Shown: positions 23,100 to 35,984, counted from the first letter of the stretch. The stretch is DNA of 64,000 nt from Leptodontidium sp. MPI-SDFR-AT-0119 (GCA_020726505.1 JAHLEZ010000016.1:434001-498000); one strand, 5' to 3'. The notes: generated by a model from the letters alone, not told the origin. Numbers and translations are program-made.

Positions 23100-24054
23100 G
23101 ATCGATGATTTATCGCCGTACCAAGTTATCGCTTACACCTGGGGAAGTGCGGAAAGAGATCACTAGATTGCTGTCAATAACAAACTCCCACAAATCACCA
23201 CTAGCGCGTATGCAGTTTTGCAACAACAAGGGAGCTTCCGAAAACCGAGGACTATCTGGATAGACTCTATTTGTATTAATCAGGACGACGAGTTGGAAAA
23301 GAGTCGTTAAGTCAGCTTGATGAAGTATATATATGAGAAGTCGTCACGAATTATCGTCTTCCTTAGAGATTCGGAGGATGTTGTACTTGCCTTGAGACAG
23401 TAGCTCTTGTTACGGGGTATTATGAAATATCAGGACCCTAGCGATCTACAAAACGCTTTTATGCGTCAGCACAACGATGAGCTTGGAGTGAAAACTTGGA
23501 GAGCACTCGGACAACTACTCTCTCATCTATGGTTGTTCAGGGTTTGGATTGTCCAGGAGATCATACTGCCTGCCGCTATTCATGCGGTATATGGGGGGGT
23601 CTACTTAGAATGAGAGACTTTCAGTGTCTTCATGGAATTCCTTGATGGACACGAATTGAGCGGTCTCCTTATTTCTGGATACTTTGCATTAAAAGATAGT
23701 TAGTATCCCGTCATGAAGCCCAAGAACACACTTGCAGCGATGGCTCAAGTTAAGTCTTGCAGAAGCAAATACCAGACTGGAGGATCGCCGTCACTGAATC
23801 GTGTCCTACCCGGATTTGCAACACGCGGAGCAACGGATGATAGGGATAGAGTTTTTGCATTCTTGGGTATTATTCCGTCTACTGAGTCCCCCCGCTACAG
23901 CCCCATTACAAGAAGACAACGGCAGAGGTTTACCTCGGGACCGCTGATTATCTCATGTCCAGACATGATAACTTATGGCTTTTACCTCTTGCTGGGATTG
24001 ATTTTCCAAGGAAGGTGGAAAATTTACCGTCTTGGATACCTGACTGCCTTATAG
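23100..24054 (+). pseudogene. HET domain protein relic
   Basis: A single plus frame reads PYQVIAYTWGSAER, then RTIWIDSICINQDDELEKSR, IIVFLRDSE, LFRVWIVQEIILP and NRVLPGFATRGATDDRDRVFAFLGI. These are the ordered core motifs of the HET domain (Y-A-L-S-Y-x-W-G; I-D-x-x-C-I-N-Q; W-x-x-R-x-W-x-x-Q-E; D-x-R-D-x-x-F-A-x-L-G). At least five in-frame stops interrupt it, several at Trp or Gln positions. The 3' end after 24054 is not recognisable. Confidence 0.88.
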
Positions 24055-24059
24055 TATCT

Positions 24060-24825
24060 GTATACGACGGTGGAGGGACGAGCTAAACGAGGCGGATATC
24101 CTGTTTCGAGGCATCCAATGGTTAGCAAGGAGATCCAAACATTTCTAATGGAAGGGTTAAAATGGACAGATAAAGCTGGTAATGAATCCAATATATACAT
24201 TAAAGTATAGTGGGCCAATATTTTTGGAAGAGGAAAATAGCGAAAGGGATGGAATTTTTTTTTTTAAAAAAAAAATCGTAGGAAGCCACTGGACTGAGCG
24301 GCGTGACTCCCCTATTTTCCTTTTTCAAGCCAACTTCCTGCAGGCTGCAAGGGGATCGCTAAAATTGAGTGGTTGGCTTCAGGGGCTTTAGCGAGTGTCA
24401 GCATGCTTGTGGAAGAACTCCTACGGAACGAGTCTACAACTTGAATTTTAGGCGGGGCCAATTAGATAGTTGCAAATTAAAGATGACAGTGGAAAGAGCC
24501 TCTTATTTTTAGCAGAGGGTGAACAAATTAGAAAGAAGGGAAGCCGGGTGGGTTGAGGTTTAATTTGGTTGGGGCTTTCAGCGCTAACTACTGGGTGGCC
24601 TTGAGCTTATGTCGGCTTCCCGCACCTCCTATTGGTGTGTGGTCAGGTTATGCGCACCTGCGTATTACGGGGAACTTCCCCTTGGGGGTCTATATTTAAG
24701 GCATGCATGCATGTATGTCTCGATATAGAAATTTAATAATACTTTTATTTATTTATAATTCCCTTTCCTTCCCATGGGAATTATTCAGAATAATATAGAA
24801 TCGGAGAAACTCTTGTTTGTATAAG
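24060..24825. other. intergenic, upstream region of the zinc-finger gene
   Basis: Contains homopolymer stretches near 24255-24275 and a TATATTTAAGG sequence at about 24691, some 130 bp before the ATG at 24826, that could serve as a TATA-like element. No gene is supportable. Confidence 0.35.
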
Positions 24826-27326
24826 ATGACTCGCTTTATGGCAGGATGGTGGAGATGTTGCCAAGATGGGCGTGAGGTCAACTCAAGGTTCTGGGGGGGA
24901 ACATGCCCAGATTGCTCTCATGAAATTTGCATTTCCTGCGAAGATGAGTACGGTGACAGTGGTGAGTGGGTGTCGTCGGTAACTTGTGGTCTTGTCGAAC
25001 AGAAGCTTACAGCGAGATCAAGAATTTGATCGTTGGGCCCGTGGGATACGAGACTCGACTTATGAGTACGGAGGTGAGACACACTAGAATCTGAGACTGT
25101 GGGAGTGACTGATTGAAATTTAGGAGGTGAAAATACACGACAAATAGCCGTTGGAGTTTGGAGTGAGTCTACTCGAAGCGCTCAACACTTGAACTGTTGC
25201 TAATTTTCAGTGGGCGGGGGAAGCGGGTACGGAGCAGGTAGTGTAGAAACGGTCCCTATGAATGTTAACCCCGGGACTGGCAGGTAAGCTCAAACTTACA
25301 TATTCTTACTTACTATGAGTGCTGAACTGCTAGTGGCGCAAAAAACCTCTTCCGTGGGAAACGTTCCTAATCCAACCGATGCAGTTCAGACTCTCTCTAC
25401 ATCATTTCGTCCTCCAACAAGCAGTGGAACAAACGTGGTCATTGAACCAGCTGCCCAACCCCTTTGTAGCTCATCCAGATCAGACTCTAGTGCAGCTTTC
25501 AGTGCTCTCGGGCCCATGACGCATATCGAAGGTCCTGTTATCTCGGAACCAAGTGACTCGTTGCTAGTACCTATTCCCGAACGAAAGAGTCCTACCACAT
25601 ATCCTGGACTTGGCCGCCACTCCACCCCTTCGACCACTATGGATGTGGTAACCACTGCTATGGAAAATCTCGAAGTATCTAGTCATGTTAGAGAATGTTC
25701 AGTCACTAACAGTGATGAGTCGGAAACTGCTCAGAGTTGGCTATCGATCGAGGAGCTAGATTTCGAGGGCCCTCATCTCGATATCAATGCAAGAGAACAA
25801 GTTGAGCTCACCCTGGAGACGTTTTGGGATGTGTTCAATAGGCGTATAGAGGAATTATATCGACAAAGGCCCGCAGTCGATCAACAAGTGCCAGCACCCA
25901 ATGCCCCTGCTCATATATCTGGGGACACTACCAGTTTGCCTGCTACGTCCACCTTCCGCTCCCTTAAAAGACGTCATTCAAGGTTTGGCAATGGCGACGA
26001 GGACGACGGGCAGCCACCAAAGCGTGGTAGAAGTGAGCCAGGGCTACCGTCGGATACAACAGAGAAGCTTCGCTACTCGTGCCCATACCGAAAACATAAT
26101 CGTCAGCGATACAATATACACACGCATAGAACTTGTGCTCTCTCTGGGTTTTCAAGCATTGCTAGAGTCAAGTAAGCATCGCAATCTCTTAGCTGGGACA
26201 AAGGCTAATCCTCCAGGGAACATTTATATCGAACCCATCGTGCTTCAATTCAATGCCCTCGTTGTTCGCTCCAGTTCCGAGACCAGAAAGCGTTGAAGAC
26301 GCATCTCAGATCCATAGCCGTGTGCAATTACGTCGCAGGACAGCCAGTGGAAGGTTTCGAGTTGGATGTGGAAGAAAAACTTAAGCGCCGGCGGAAGACG
26401 GCTGCCGATCAAACAGATGCCGAACGTTGGGAAGAAATATATCGGTTGCTGTTCCCTGGGCAATCTGTTCCTTCACCTTGTAAGCCGCTTGCTGTCATAT
26501 CTTGAAACAAGTCTTGTCCGGTTCTTAAGCTGACGAAAACACCCTGTAAGATTTTGAGCCGCCTCGAGATGAACCGCCACCTCCAAACACCTCCATTGAA
26601 GACTTCATCCTCAACGAGGTTCCACGGCTAATCAGGTCGCGAGTCGAAGAATACTTTTCTTCCACTGGCAATTTGGCGTTGACGCGAGAGACCCTCGTAG
26701 AGTCAATGCCGAGCCTCGTCAAGCAAGCGATCGATGCCACTATCCTGACATTCAAAACCAAAGGAACCGAACAACGGCGCGCTCAAGATGAAATAGGATC
26801 CATCCTATCTACGGGACCAACACAGGCAACATCCAGTTCACGACGTCCTAGGCGTGAAAATCAACTTAATCCTATGCAAGAGAGTCTATGGGGTCCCAGA
26901 CCCCTAAGTCTTCAATCTGCTCAAGACTCGCGAGACTCAAGCACCAGCAGGTTAGACCTGAGTCGACAGATATCTCTTACGTCTACCGTTGGCTCTCACT
27001 CATTCGCTCAGGAAGTCAACCAATCCGATGTTTCCGAGTGTGTAATGTCAGATGTCAACCAAACTGGAGGGGGTCGTGTGGCAGAAGGCAATCGCCCTGG
27101 TGGGATCGGCTCCCTTATAACCTCGCACAAGGGCAAAGAAAAGGCAACAAGTCCACCAAATGGTGGGAGCGATAACCAAGATTTTCTCGCAGACGTTGAT
27201 TTCCCTTTTGAGTCTTTTCCATATCTGAATGGCCATTTGAGCCTTCCAGATGTTTTTGACCATACACTGTTTGACGAGGACGTGGACAAGATATTTGAGG
27301 AGTACTTCCACGATTCCGTCAATTGA
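24826..27326 (+). CDS. zinc-finger protein with C2H2-like region (seven-exon gene)
   Basis: Proposed exons: 24826-24947, 25003-25073, 25124-25162, 25211-25283, 25320-26171, 26217-26479, 26551-27326; all junctions keep phase and give 731 residues. The N-terminus holds a Cys-rich module (WWRCCQDGRE, GGTCPDCSHEICISCE). A long Ser/Thr/Pro-rich region follows, then a basic KRRHSRF...PPKRGRS stretch. The fungal C2H2-like block at about 355-425 starts RYSCPYRKHNRQRY and, across an intron, continues ARVKEHLYRTHR and CPRCSLQFRDQKALKTHLRS. The tail is acidic. A nuclear regulatory role is likely for such proteins but unproved. The intron 25284-25319 is only 36 nt; if it is wrong the gene may instead begin at the ATG at 25315 (631 residues). 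It is intact although both neighbours are decayed. Confidence 0.8.
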
Positions 27327-27329
27327 AAT

Positions 27330-28611
27330 TGAGTGACAGATGATGATGGGGGAAAGGTCGAGGCCCTTCATTGGTCGTTTTACTCAAAGGACACTTCGGT
27401 ACACTCTTTGAACTAGTGTTGAATGTTTGAAATATACATAATACATCAAAATAGCGGAAACGATAGCATTGTCGATTCGACTACGTCGGACCAGCACTAA
27501 CGGCCCCAGCGAACGTGAAATACATAAAAGGTCAGCGGGCAGGTTCAAGAACGAAATGCCACCAGGTGACTTCGAATATGGTAAGGATGAGGGTAAGTTC
27601 AAAGGGCACTTGGGCAAGGAGGGCAGCCTAGGAGAAATTGGCAAAAGAGTTGCAAGCGCTAAGTGCTAAAGGGCTTGGGATTGTGGATAGTTTACATCAG
27701 ATAAGACCAGGCATTTATCAAGGATGCATTTGCTTAACAGGGAAGCAGCCAGAACATAAATACATATACTGCTTTAAGGGGAGACGTATGTACTTCGCGC
27801 TCCTTGATAGGATAAATGACGATTATGAGAAAATTATGCTTAAACGATATCCGCTGCACCTGGACCAAAAGGGAAGAACTTGTAAATTGTGATCTGCAAG
27901 CAAAATATTAATGGATATTTAGTAGATAAAACTGAAGGGGCGAATCCACACTCTCGGAATTTAGGGGCCAAAGACGAGGTGTTGATGTGAAACAACCTGG
28001 AATTTGGAAGATAATATGGGGATGATCGGGGAAAGGAATGGATCGGGGAGCACAGACATTAGTGAAGCTAAGCTTCAGGAGACGGTGAGATCTATTAAAA
28101 TAGAACAGATGTGAGTGAAAACAGCGAGTATCTGCGCACGAGCTCGGGGTGCCTGGGCTCAGATATGGTCTTTAAGAGAAGTCATAGAACGAAAATCCAG
28201 AAGGCCGAAGATAATTCGGCATTCTTCCGAGTCTGAGCGAATAAGCAAACGGCAGCCAGAGTGAATAAGTATGGAGTTGAGTTGCCAGAGAGTATGAAGT
28301 CCAGGGCTTTGTGCAAATTGCGAACCACGGCTAAACCGCGCCTTCCTTCGGTGGTAGACACATTGTGAGATGAGTTTGGTAATTCAAAACGCTGCTTGCG
28401 ACTCTACAGAATTCTCTTCCTCCTCCTCCATTACCTTCCTACCCTACACCTAATGCTATCACTACGTCCGCATGCGACTCTGCTTCTATACTCCTTCTTA
28501 TTACCATGAATAAATGCAAGGATATTGCCGAAAGTTCAGAAGATCTATAAGCATCGTTAGTAAGACCTTCAAGCATCGCCGACTTCTCGAAGCTCTTCCG
28601 TCGACCCCGCC
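27330..28611. other. no supportable gene
   Basis: Short frames at 27469-27669 and 27638-27892 lack recognisable motifs. The second is mildly protein-like (HQIRPGIYQGCICL) but nothing supports expression. Confidence 0.35.
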
Positions 28612-28971
28612 ATGCTACACGCAAGTCTCGAAGTCGATGCTCTGAACCTATCGATCGACGTATCGGAAAACTATAGATCCGAGAATAGCCAAGTTCTATA
28701 CATAGCACCGCAGAGAAGTTCGAGAGCACGAGACCAGTCTTTGTCCCATATCAGCAATGGCTCGGCTCGAAGGTTAGACGGATCATTAGACGCCAAGAGC
28801 GACCTCAGCGAGGACGACGTAGACCAGCAAGCAATCTTGAATATCATCGACCGGGAAATCTTCAGGTGGCAATGGAATATGCCTGTCAGACAGGCCGTCT
28901 ATTCTGGTGGCCTCCAGAAGTTAAATACCATCGCATCATGGAAGTTCTTCCACGACTCACGAACGAACTAG
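28612..28971 (+). CDS. hypothetical protein, 119 residues
   Basis: A frame with a proper ATG ending at 28971. The second half, DDVDQQAILNIIDREIFRWQ followed by WNMPVRQAVYSGGLQKLN, looks like helical protein sequence and not chance, but I cannot assign a family. It lies between the zinc-finger gene and a HET relic and could itself be a fragment. Confidence 0.3.
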   Translation: MLHASLEVDALNLSIDVSENYRSENSQVLYIAPQRSSRARDQSLSHISNGSARRLDGSLDAKSDLSEDDVDQQAILNIIDREIFRWQWNMPVRQAVYSGGLQKLNTIASWKFFHDSRTN

Positions 28972-28974
28972 GCC

Positions 28975-30235
28975 CGAGGATATGGCACAAGGAGGTTGAT
29001 GGGCAACCGAAGCCTGCATATAGGGTCCAGCGTTGAGCCGTCTCCGACAGCTTTCTCTCTGATCCAACTCATCCAAGCGCTGTCCACGACGTCGCACATC
29101 TTGTCACCGTCCAGCTGCTTAGCGCGTGCTTCACCCTTCCTCCAGACTTAATCGTTAGGCTCTCAAAACTTCAACCTCACTTCCGAGAGCTTTCAAGTCC
29201 TATTAATGTTACATTTAGTATTATCTTACAATCCGTGGAGCTGCCATTTAACGGTGCACTTCATAATCTCTTTACAAATACATAGAATTATCTACGAGTG
29301 ATACATAGAGTCATTTGCAGTAGTGGAAATAAGAAACCACATACCGTTGCGTAAGAGCAAGAATACGGTCGAGCTTTCTGAGTTGCATATAATCTTACTC
29401 ACCCTAAGTACAAGAAGGACTCCACCCAGCCCGGTTGATCTAAGGTAGCCACTATCCCAATTGACCCAGCTATAAGGACCCCTTTCATTTACCACATTGC
29501 CAACATTAGCCTATTTCTAAGTCCTTCCTTTACAAGAAAAGATAAAAACAAGGCATTGCCGCAAAGCAATCGTCTCCTCATCTCCATATCCTACCACGGA
29601 TTTTAAGTAATCCAAAAGTTATTCATATACTATTATCTAAATATATGTCATCGGCCGACATCCTTCTAAAATATTTATACTGGATCTAAGCCTAAGGGCC
29701 GAAAGTTCAGTAGAACTACGCAGTTTCAGAGTTCGAGCTCTCCGACACAATGATAAAATGAATATCTCGCCTTTTTCGAGGTTGTATAGAGCTAGACAGC
29801 TGGTAGGCAGTGAAGTCTTCTGAGCTATAATTTCGAGGTGCAGGCTGCTAGAACTATTCTAAAGGTAGAATTCGGGATTCTCACAGAGTCTCCACCTCCA
29901 CTAGGTGCCGTGTGTTCTTTTGCCGAGTGCTTGTGCCGTGCATAACGTTAGTAAAAAGGAAGAGAGGAATAAACGGGAAAATGAGCAGTAAAACATAAAG
30001 CATAAAAACTCTATGATGACAAAGGGTTTCTGCAGTTACTGGTAGAAATCCGTGGTAGCAAAATTGTAGTTGCTTCTAGCAGTTGGTCGCCGAGGGGAGG
30101 ATTTCCTCCACCAACGTGGATTCTTCCCCTCGAGAGGTTTGTTGATAATAGATTAAGGTTTTGTGTACTCGAGGAACCCAATAACAACAAGTAGCTGTCG
30201 ATCAGCTCACCGGAAGCTCGTGATAACACAAATAC
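28975..30235. other. no supportable gene; possible 3' remains of the HET relic
   Basis: The minus strand continues from the HET relic (30240-31793) into frames that break quickly; a frame at 30229-30011 is open but unrecognised. AT-rich stretches occur at 29200-29700. Confidence 0.35.
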
Positions 30236-30239
30236 TCAC

Positions 30240-31793
30240 AAGAGCCTAATTGTGTCCCCACCTTGACTAAATGAATACCAAGCATTTCTCACATCTACCA
30301 GCAGTACGAGCATATTCTCAGATTGCCCCTTCTTCGCAGCGAACGAGGCTCCCAAATCCTAGAAACATTCCTAGATGATAGGAGAATGTTTAAGCCTGTT
30401 AACAAGTTGCTCCAGTTCGTGGAGATTAAGAATCTTGGACAAGAAATCAAAAGTCTTCTAGTTCCCTAACTCGTCACCCTTTCCCAGCCAAATGCAGACT
30501 TGGCGCGCTTGTGTATAGACGTCATGCATCCGAGACACTTAAGCTGTTCTTTCCTTGACATTCGTCTGATTTATGCAAAGCGCGTCGACCTAGAGAACCA
30601 CGGTCTCTATTTCTGACTGTAAATGCTTTAGAGCATTTTTCAGATTATCTTGAATAAGCAGACAACTGGTTAAACTGGTCTCAAGAGCCGCGGGTGTATC
30701 AGTTTGTCTCCATTGCTCGTAATCTTCACCATTTTCGAACATGAAACTTTCATGTCCAGGCTCGTCAGAGCCCCAATAGTACGATAGTGCAGCGTAGGCA
30801 GTCGGTTCTCTCGCACTGCCAGCGATATGAAGCGTCTGGTCAAACAATAAACATAGCACAACAAAGAATCTGTGTCCTAAACGTGCCTGGGTAACTTTGA
30901 GGACCCGAATCTCTTCGTTATAATTGATGTTTTTGTATCGGTCCCTTGTGTCCGGGACATTCGTAAATACGTCGACCGCATGAACAATTCGCCGATGAGC
31001 CGCCTCTCGATGGCTTCCTGATCTTTTTATCAGGATCTGAGCATCTGCCACCCTAGTTCCTCCTTCGACCCCTCTGGCGCTTTCGCTCATCTTCAAATGT
31101 CTAGTGATCATAAAGAACCTCACGTTAGCCGCTTTTCGAATTTTCTCTAGCATCAAGTCCCTGATTTGAGCCCCTTCCTAGTACGTTTTCCAGGTCCGTC
31201 TCAGCTCTTTCTGTGCATCTTCCAGCTTCGTGATGTCGGAAAGGATTCTAGACATGTTGCGCAGGGCCTGATCCTTTTCTCTGCTGTGCACTCTGTCTTT
31301 CAACCTAGGACTCGCCCTGCTTAGAGATGTTCTCCAACATTTCTCCACACCATTCGCTTCTAAATACGCGAATGTCGACAGCAACTCCCACCTGGTTACT
31401 CTTTCTCGATCGGTCTTTGATTTACAGCACACTAGACAATCAAGCGCATAGAAAGCTTGCCTTACACTTCATAACGACATTGCGGACAGCGGATTCTGGA
31501 GAAAGAAGGCTCCAAAGTCAAAGTCTTCGAGTGAAGTCCACTCTGAAATCAGAAGACCTCCGTTCGGGAACTGATCTTGCCATTCTTTGATTCGTGTGAC
31601 CTATTCGGTTTTCAGGGTGTCAGGTGAGTGAATGTTGAAGTCGCTGTCATCCCACCAGATGTTGGCGGCAGAGCGCTTGTCCAGGTACCACTGTCTGTCG
31701 TTGGACGACGAAATATTACCCCCCTGTGTCCTGCAAGACCATGCTTGTTGCAATGTCCACATAGGAATTGAAGCCGATTTTGAGGGAAGACAT
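30240..31793 (-). pseudogene. HET domain protein relic with long N-terminal region
   Basis: A start-like ATG at 31793-31791 opens MSSLKIGFNSYVDIATSM, then a frame change at a short G run leads to WWDDSDFNIHSPDTLKTE and WTSLEDFDFGAFFLQNPLS, and a Lys/Glu-rich helical part. The HET domain follows: NEEIRVLKVTQA, TAYAALSYYWGSDEPGHE, VDALCINQTNVKERTA and SRMHDVYTQARQVCIWLGKG. Stops replace Trp before VDALCINQ and Gln after KERTA, and one at 31178 joins two open parts. HET proteins act in nonself recognition; this copy is dead. The upstream hAT element starts only about 115 bp before its ATG. Confidence 0.85.
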
Positions 31794-31908
31794 CGTGATG
31801 TTTTGCAGAGATTTGTCGATTAACGATCAGTATGGTGGCTAATTAGCTGCTGGAATAGAAGCAGCGTCTGTTTGGTTGTCGACTGATGTTGGCATGCAGA
31901 GTGGCCAA

Positions 31909-34900
31909 TAAGCCAGTCAGTCAGTCATCAGCTAAGCCATTTCTTTAAATGACTAGCTTAGCACCTATTTTACGACTGACTGACTTAACTAACGAGCTAA
32001 TTAGCGGCTAATAAGTTGAGGGCACAATGAGGTTATTCAAAGATTTAAGAGTATAACATTTTAGCACTTTCCCATTTAAATAGCACCTCTTCTCTACTAG
32101 TTTTTTAAGCACTCTTAATGCCACAACATTACCCCCGATAGCTAAGAATTATACGGAGTAGTCTATTTAGCGTAAAAAGAGAATACTCGCTTACACTTAG
32201 AACTTATAGCGGGGATATATAAAAAATCAAGAGCCATTTTTACAAGCTATGGCCACTAGGTCTTACGAGCTAGCTAATACTTTATTAATGAAATATTTAT
32301 TAGTAGTTCTTTAAGATACAACGCTAATTAATCTTTCCGGCTTAATACTCGTAAAGCTTATAACGTAGAAGTTATAGGTAGTGCCAATTACTTAAGCATC
32401 GTAGCTTTATACGGCTTGGGAGCTTCAACTTTTAATAATCTCTTTGTCCGAATCACCACTTCTAACTTATACTCTGCCTTCTATAGCTTACGCAGGCTCG
32501 CCTTCCCGTCCTTAACGAATCGAGCATCATTCCCGATCTAATGTTACTTAAAATAGGCCTATTTCCACCGAGGATAAAGTACCAATAATATTATCTAAGT
32601 AATAGACGTATTTATTTTATTATAGTACTCTTGTGCCTTGTTTTATGCTAACGTAATCGAGCTTTAAATACTAAGATAATTATTAAATCGGCTGCTTTTT
32701 ACTTAACGTTCTAGCTCTTTAAAGTGTATAAGAAGGTGCTTAAAAACAAGTAATAGCTCTTATAACGCGTTATAAGATAAGGATATAGTATTATCTTAGT
32801 TTAGATTACCTTTTATATCTTTAGTAAATCGAAAAAGAGGTTCTAATTAATTTACTATTAACTTAAGAGCGTGCTATTCGTTGTTAGAGATATAATCGTT
32901 AATATAAGTCTCTAAATTAAAGGGTTCTTCAGAAATTCTCAACTTAATAACATATGTATTAATTGCATTACGTAAAGTTAAAGCGCGCATAATTATCGAA
33001 TATAAGGAGTTCTAACGTATTCCCCCGTCTAATATAACCTTCCATCTCTTCCTCGCGACTTTGCCTTAATTTAGATTAGTCTATAAATCACGAAATAAGT
33101 CTAATCGCTTTCCGAAGGCCATTATATACGCCATAAGATTATGTAGCTTTTTAAACTCGCCGCGGCGTCTTTCAAAAGCTCGTTCCTCGTTTAATCCGGC
33201 TTTCTTAAACTTAGCTTTAAAGGTCGAGCAATCTTGGCCAAATAGATATTACTTTATAATCAAGTTAAGGATGTGACTAATATATATAAGAATACTAGCC
33301 ATATGCAAGAGCTTAATGTAAATAACTAATGCGAGCTCTTGATACAAAGCTAATAACCGATGCGAGCCTTTGATACAAAGCTAATAACTTGATACAAAGC
33401 TAATAAACTTAATACAAAGCTAATAACTTGATACAAAGCTAATAACTTGATACAAAGCTAATAACTTGATACAAAAGCTAATAACCGATGCGAGTTCTTG
33501 ATACAAAGCTAATAAAGCTAGTAACCGATGCGAAAGCTTGGTACTCAAAGTAGTTATATAGACCTAGAAATGCCCCCTCAATAGAATCATCATTCACACT
33601 ATCATTCTCTATTTTACAATATAGCGAAGTCGTTTCTCTTTTAGGTCGAATTTCAACGTCTTTATAAGCTTCACAAGTGTTGTATCGTTATTCGGCGCGT
33701 TATAAGTATAAACTAACCAAGGTTTAATTCATTAATACCAAATCGAGTAAGAAGTAGAAAGAGGATTGCGCATTATTATATTAAATCGTTACCAAAAAGG
33801 AAATTATATAGAAAAAGCTAGTATACTAATACCGGTCTTGCTATAGTTTAGAAGCTCTAGTAGCCTAATTAACCGTGTAATGTTTTGATTTCTATTATTT
33901 ACAAAGTGAACAATATATCCAACTACGCTAATCTTCTCCCTCTTCGATCCCCATCTGTCGAACGATATAGAGATCTTTAACTTAACGCTAGTGATCTCTA
34001 TAATAATCTCTAGTTTAAAGTATATAAATATATCGTTAATCTAGTGGCTAATAGTTATATAAGAAAATAATAGCACGTTTATAACCTACGAATTAACAAT
34101 CTTAAAGAGACGTTTAAGGCGTAAAAAGACTACCTTTCGGTGCTTAACGTCGTTTATAATCACTTATTCTAGGTACGCGTTCTTAAATTCAAGCTACCGA
34201 AAGGAGATAATGCAATTATAACTATCTCTAATAACACTAGAGGCTTAAATAAGTTCTTTTAAAAAAGTTAGTCTTTAAGTTTCGCCGCCTTTAGTAAGAA
34301 AGTATTATTATAACAAGTGCCTCTTCGCGTTTTTAAGGCTATTACTATTAAAAACGCTCTCTTTATATTTGGAAAATCGAGTATCGTGATAGCCTTATAA
34401 AAGTCAATACAACCTAATAAGGAATATCACAACGTACAGTATTTACAAGCCCAAAAGATAGCTTTTTTATAATAAGAACTATTAACTAAGGCGTATCTAA
34501 GACGCTAAACCTATAAAACTTGAGTCCTCTTTACTACTAGCGCAAGTACCTTTCCCTAAGGCAAATTCGCTACTATAACTAGCCGGTTATCAAATAACGG
34601 CTAACAATTACTATATAGCGAATAGCTAAAAGGTCGTGACGTAGGCTCTAGTTGATTCGGGTTATATAGCCCGTTATAGGTAGGAACGAGGCGTTGGCAT
34701 AAATCTCTAGTTTGCAGTTACGAAGGGGAAACTACTAGACCGGCCATTATACGCCCGAAAACAGTAAGTAAAGAGCTCGCAAATAGAGCATTAAATACTT
34801 AAGACGCAACGTCGTCGACGTCAATGAGAAAAGTAAGGCGAGACATGATTTAATAAAGTTATTAGCTATAGAAAGCGAGTTAGTGATTCCTTAGGGATAA

Positions 34901-35187
34901 CGCCAAAAGGATTTTATTATTTTGCCACGTTCTACCGCCTAAATTTAGCCAATTAGAAGCGGTGGAAGGCAGTTTTTCCAGTCCGGGGCAATCGAGAACA
35001 CCAAATCCTATATTAAAATAGCATTATTTACTCTTAAAACTCACTTCAAAATCACTAAATTTTAATACGTTAGCTTATAAGTCGGTGATAAGCTGAGTAT
35101 ATTACAGCTGATTAGCTTATAATTAATTATTAACTGACTAACGTCTTTTACTCGACTGGCTTATTAGCTGATAAGCCGGCTGGCTTA
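31909..35187 (-). mobile_element. RIP-mutated hAT DNA transposon
   Basis: The ends carry imperfect inverted repeats, TAAGCCAGTCAG at the left and, read inward from the right, TAAGCCAGCCGG, with ATCAGCTAA following in both. On the minus strand, near 34400, a BED-finger-like FWACKYC is seen, and near 32200 the hAT C-terminal dimerisation motif IPAISSKCKRVFSFYAK, whose E-R-V-F-S glutamate has become Lys. No long frame survives. I could not find a matching 8-bp target duplication, so the exact ends are approximate. Confidence 0.75.
33337..33530. repeat. minisatellite, about 19-bp unit
   Basis: Around eight head-to-tail variants of CTTGATACAAAGCTAATAA, some separated by CCGATGCGAG, inside the hAT relic. 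The array is more uniform than its RIP-mutated surroundings. Confidence 0.85.
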
Positions 35188-35284
35188 ATGTTAGATTTGA
35201 CTTCGGTAACTCGTGCCGATTCTACGCTAGAGAATAGCCGAAGTAATCTCCACTGCTTACGCGGCTCGGAAATTACTCTTGTAT

Positions 35285-35351
35285 TCGATTACGTAGTCGA
35301 AGCTTCTAGAGAAGTTGATTACGTAGTCGTCGAAGCTTCTAGAGAAGCTAA
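35285..35351. repeat. short tandem duplication
   Basis: The unit GATTACGTAGTCGAAGCTTC plus AGAGAAG occurs twice in a row; the second copy carries a 3-bp insertion. It lies in a 77-codon frame (35188-35421) that I do not consider a gene. The flanking 35430-35980 holds no recognisable gene. Confidence 0.75.
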
Positions 35352-35984
35352 TATTATGTATATAACTACTGAAGAGCCCTTATGGCTCTTCTCTCAAGTA
35401 AGCAATTTACTTTGTCTCTAATCACGTGTTCGACCACTGCGCTTCCTCTCTTCTGATTGGCTCACCTATTTTCACACTTTTTATAAATATTATCTAATAT
35501 ACTTTTTTTCTTCTCCCCTCCCTCAACTTTTTATACTCTTTAAATATGTATTATCTTTAGATTTAATTAATCCGCGATTTCCTACACCTAGAGTCTCTCT
35601 TGTACCTCACTACATGTTACCCCTCTTGTTGTGTGGTTTCTTGGGCTTTATCCCTCCCACAGTATTTAAAGAATAGTTTGTGCAAATGCAAAGTTACTAA
35701 ATCTTAAAGTCGTCTAAAATTAGTAAGTATAAGGCGTCTTATTAGTTTATTAATTTCGGTTATAAACCTCGATAAAGAGATGTTTTATTTAATATAGACT
35801 AATCTTATATAAGAGTATACCCTTCGTTAACTCACGTATTCTTTTAATAAATTCACAACCTTCTTAAGCATTACGTTTATATTTTACTTGTCCTTAACGA
35901 GCAAGGAATATCTCGCGAGCGTGTAAGAAAACTATCTCCGACTTAGCCTTATGTAAATAGTAAACGCAAAAAGCAAGATCTATA

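Noticed and set aside
33300..33530. CRISPR-like array
   Set aside because: Head-to-tail minisatellite units without unique spacers, in a eukaryote.
31885..35195. ATGTTGGC / ATGTTAGA as an 8-bp target duplication of the first hAT
   Set aside because: Only six of eight bases agree and the left copy lies some 17 bp outside the inverted repeat, so the ends were left approximate.
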